From JBFWUM01 sp050247255 (GTDB lineage Bacteria; Acidobacteriota; Vicinamibacteria; Vicinamibacterales; UBA2999): a stretch of 64,000 bases of DNA. The DNA lies in the NCBI GenBank assembly GCA_050247255.1, contig JBFWUM010000011.1:1-64000 (forward strand). The letters are read 5' to 3'. The position numbers and the translations under genes were made by a program. The notes under the pieces were generated by a model, which was given only the letters and a program-made list of their open reading frames with translations, had not been told where the DNA came from and did not search any database. This document shows, piece by piece, positions 59,411-64,000 of this stretch (its first letter is position 1; every line of letters begins with the position of its first letter).

Positions 59411-59857
59411 TTAGAACTTGAAAAGATCGTCGAAGGCCTGGCGCGCGTCGTTGGTGCGCGGCGCGGTCGTTTCGCGTTCGACGGTGGTGCGCGGCTGGTA
59501 GAACGTGCAGCCGTTGCGGGCGTTCTTCGGCGAGACGCGCGCGGCCAGCGTCGTCTGCATGCACTCGAAGCGGCTGCCGGGATCGAACGACGCGCACTGC
59601 GCGCACGCGTGCAGGTCGGTACCGCAGCGCGGGCACCGGCTGTCGAGGCCGATGTCGGCGCCGACCGACGCGCCGCACTGCGAACAGCGCACGACCTGGC
59701 GATAACCGGGCATGTTGATGTTCTTCGGGCCGTCCTGCGAGATGCGTCGAGCGCCGGCGGGGGCGCCCGGTTCGGGCGCGGGCCGCTTCGGGGCGGCCGG
59801 CTGGCGGTCGCGGTCGTCGTCCTGGTAGCCGCGCTGGCGGTATTTGCGGTCGCTCAT
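59411..59857 (-). CDS. Zinc-ribbon hypothetical protein
   Basis: 148 aa. Disordered charged N-terminus, then CSQCGASVGADIGLDSRCPRCG (zinc ribbon), CAQCASFDPGSRFECMQ and NGCTFYQPRT with further Cys residues; acidic end ARQAFDDLFKF. Two metal sites are likely. Function not recognised. TTAGGAG direct repeats lie just downstream (59396-59413). Confidence 0.75.
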   Translation of the reverse strand: MSDRKYRQRGYQDDDRDRQPAAPKRPAPEPGAPAGARRISQDGPKNINMPGYRQVVRCSQCGASVGADIGLDSRCPRCGTDLHACAQCASFDPGSRFECMQTTLAARVSPKNARNGCTFYQPRTTVERETTAPRTNDARQAFDDLFKF

Positions 59858-60165
59858 CGGTCCACACTCTAGCGTACCGCGGCGGCTAAAGCGTTTGTGC
59901 CCAAGGGGATCACGTGGCCGAGCTGCAGGTGCGTCGCGCCCGCCAGCACGGCTGCAAATCCCGCTTCGTGGCGATGGCCACCTCCTTTAAAATCGACCGG
60001 ATTTTCAGATGGAAACCATGCGGTCGGGGTTGCTTGCTCCTTTTTTCACAAATGTGGTACAAGTCGATCCCGGTCCTACGGAAGTCAATCCGTCCGACAC
60101 CCGACCTGCCCGCCGCCGCTTGAGGTAAAGCGGAAGCCTGTCCGGTCGCGCCGACTGCCAAAAAG
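59858..60165. other. Intergenic region upstream of actA
   Basis: 308 bp between a minus-strand and a plus-strand gene. It has no convincing gene. It holds an AT-richer patch (59990-60063) with a candidate promoter. Confidence 0.7.
60034..60063 (+). promoter_or_regulatory. Candidate promoter for the act (alternative complex III) operon
   Basis: TTGCTC (60034-60039), 18-bp spacer, TACAAG (60058-60063) preceded by TGG (extended -10 form). About 100 bp before actA. Weak match. Confidence 0.35.
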
Positions 60166-60812
60166 ATGTCGCAGATTTTCCGCCGCAGCGCCAATACCCT
60201 CTCGAAGGTCAGTCTCTTCGGCGTGCTCGCCCTGGTGGGCGGCCTGATCCTGCTTGCCATGGTGATCGGCCGTTCGTCGTATGCGACGCGCCAGCAGGAA
60301 GTGGTGACGCAGCCGATTCAATTCAGCCACCTGCACCACGTGCTGGACGATGGCATCGACTGCCGCTACTGTCACACGTCGGTCGAGACGTCGTCATTCG
60401 CCGGCATCCCACCGACGAAGACGTGCATGAACTGCCACTCGCAGCTGTTCAGCAACGAGGCGATCCTCGAGCCGGTGCGCGCCAGCTTCCGCGATGACAC
60501 GCCGCTGCGCTGGGTCCGGGTGCATAACCTGCCGGATTTCGTCTACTTCAATCACAGCATCCACGTGAAGAAGGGCGTCGGCTGCGAGACGTGCCACGGG
60601 CGCGTCGACCAGATGCCGCTGATGCTGCAGCAGAACTCGCTGCAGATGGGGTGGTGCCTGACCTGCCATCGCAACCCGGAGAACTACGTCCGGCCGCGCA
60701 GCGAAATCACCACGATGGGCTATCGCCCGCCGGTCCCGCAGTCGGTGATCGGGCCGCAGCTCGTGAAGGAGTACGGCATTCAATCGCTGACGAGCTGCTC
60801 GACGTGCCACCG

Positions 60813-60816
<4 letters not shown>
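60166..60816 (+). CDS. actA: Alternative complex III pentaheme cytochrome ActA
   Basis: 216 aa. N-terminal membrane anchor VSLFGVLALVGGLILLAMVIG, then five CxxCH haem sites: CRYCH, CMNCH, CETCH, CLTCH, CSTCH. Distal FSHLHHVLDD and NHSIHV supply axial His. Part of the quinol:electron acceptor oxidoreductase that replaces bc1. Stop overlaps actB (ATGA). Confidence 0.92.

Positions 60817-64000
<3,184 letters not shown>

Noticed and set aside
60041..60058. Rex- or CRP-like site (TTCACAAATGTGG) before actA
   Set aside because: Only one half-site matches; too weak to call.

Overview
High-GC bacterial chromosome around the replication origin, probably a metagenome-assembled Acidobacteriota genome (class Vicinamibacteria or a close relative). 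That placement is inference from GC content, gene order and the ActAB-type alternative complex III genes; no 16S is present. Three 100-N gaps (13248, 43603, 58148) are each flanked by an identical 127-bp direct duplication. This is an unmerged de Bruijn contig overlap, so the three genes that look broken there (SurA-like, PcrA-like, BACON lipoprotein) are probably intact.

Layout. 1-5093 (-): 3'-truncated secreted giant with an IgGFc-binding-like head and at least 12 YDG repeats. 5305-10556: lasso-peptide locus (B2 protease, HPr-kinase-like enzyme, sulfotransferase, cyclase and a small uncalled precursor on -, a nucleotidyltransferase-like gene on +). 10471-17182 (-): dusB, NusG/UpxY-like factor, SurA-like isomerase, mfd. 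17244-20506 (-): wzm-wzt O-antigen/polysaccharide export, a vapBC module and rfaE2, overlapping or nearly so. 20534-25661 (-): atpHAGDC. 25836-34741 (-): parB, parA, parS sites, rsmG, mnmG, mnmE, khpB, yidC, yidD, rnpA, rpmH. 35025-42965 (+): dnaA, dnaN, gyrB, gyrA, with the probable origin in the rpmH-dnaA-dnaN region. 43307-50010 (-): pcrA/uvrD, glmS, glmU, rsmI. 50087-64000: DUF885 peptidase-like protein, FmdB zinc ribbon, galU (-), serS, a Tat-exported molybdenum hydroxylase pair, tRNA-Ser, BACON lipoprotein, thiol oxidoreductase (-), zinc-ribbon protein (-), actA and actB.

Functional links. glmS/glmU/galU make UDP-sugar precursors; wzm/wzt/rfaE2 serve surface polysaccharide. khpB-yidC-yidD-rnpA-rpmH and mnmE-mnmG-rsmG-parAB form the classic origin-proximal block. 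ActA/ActB start an alternative complex III operon that continues beyond the window.

Most notable: (i) a complete-looking lasso precursor whose predicted core has Ala1, Asp8 and a C-terminal Ser, next to an HPr-kinase-like enzyme, a sulfotransferase and a nucleotidyltransferase; (ii) several families of short palindromic or low-complexity elements that fill intergenic gaps and also sit in frame inside housekeeping genes (dusB, mfd, wzt, parB, mnmE, iorB-like, the gyrA tail), one with a 9-bp flanking repeat in mfd and one whose arms flank a decayed GxxExxY gene.
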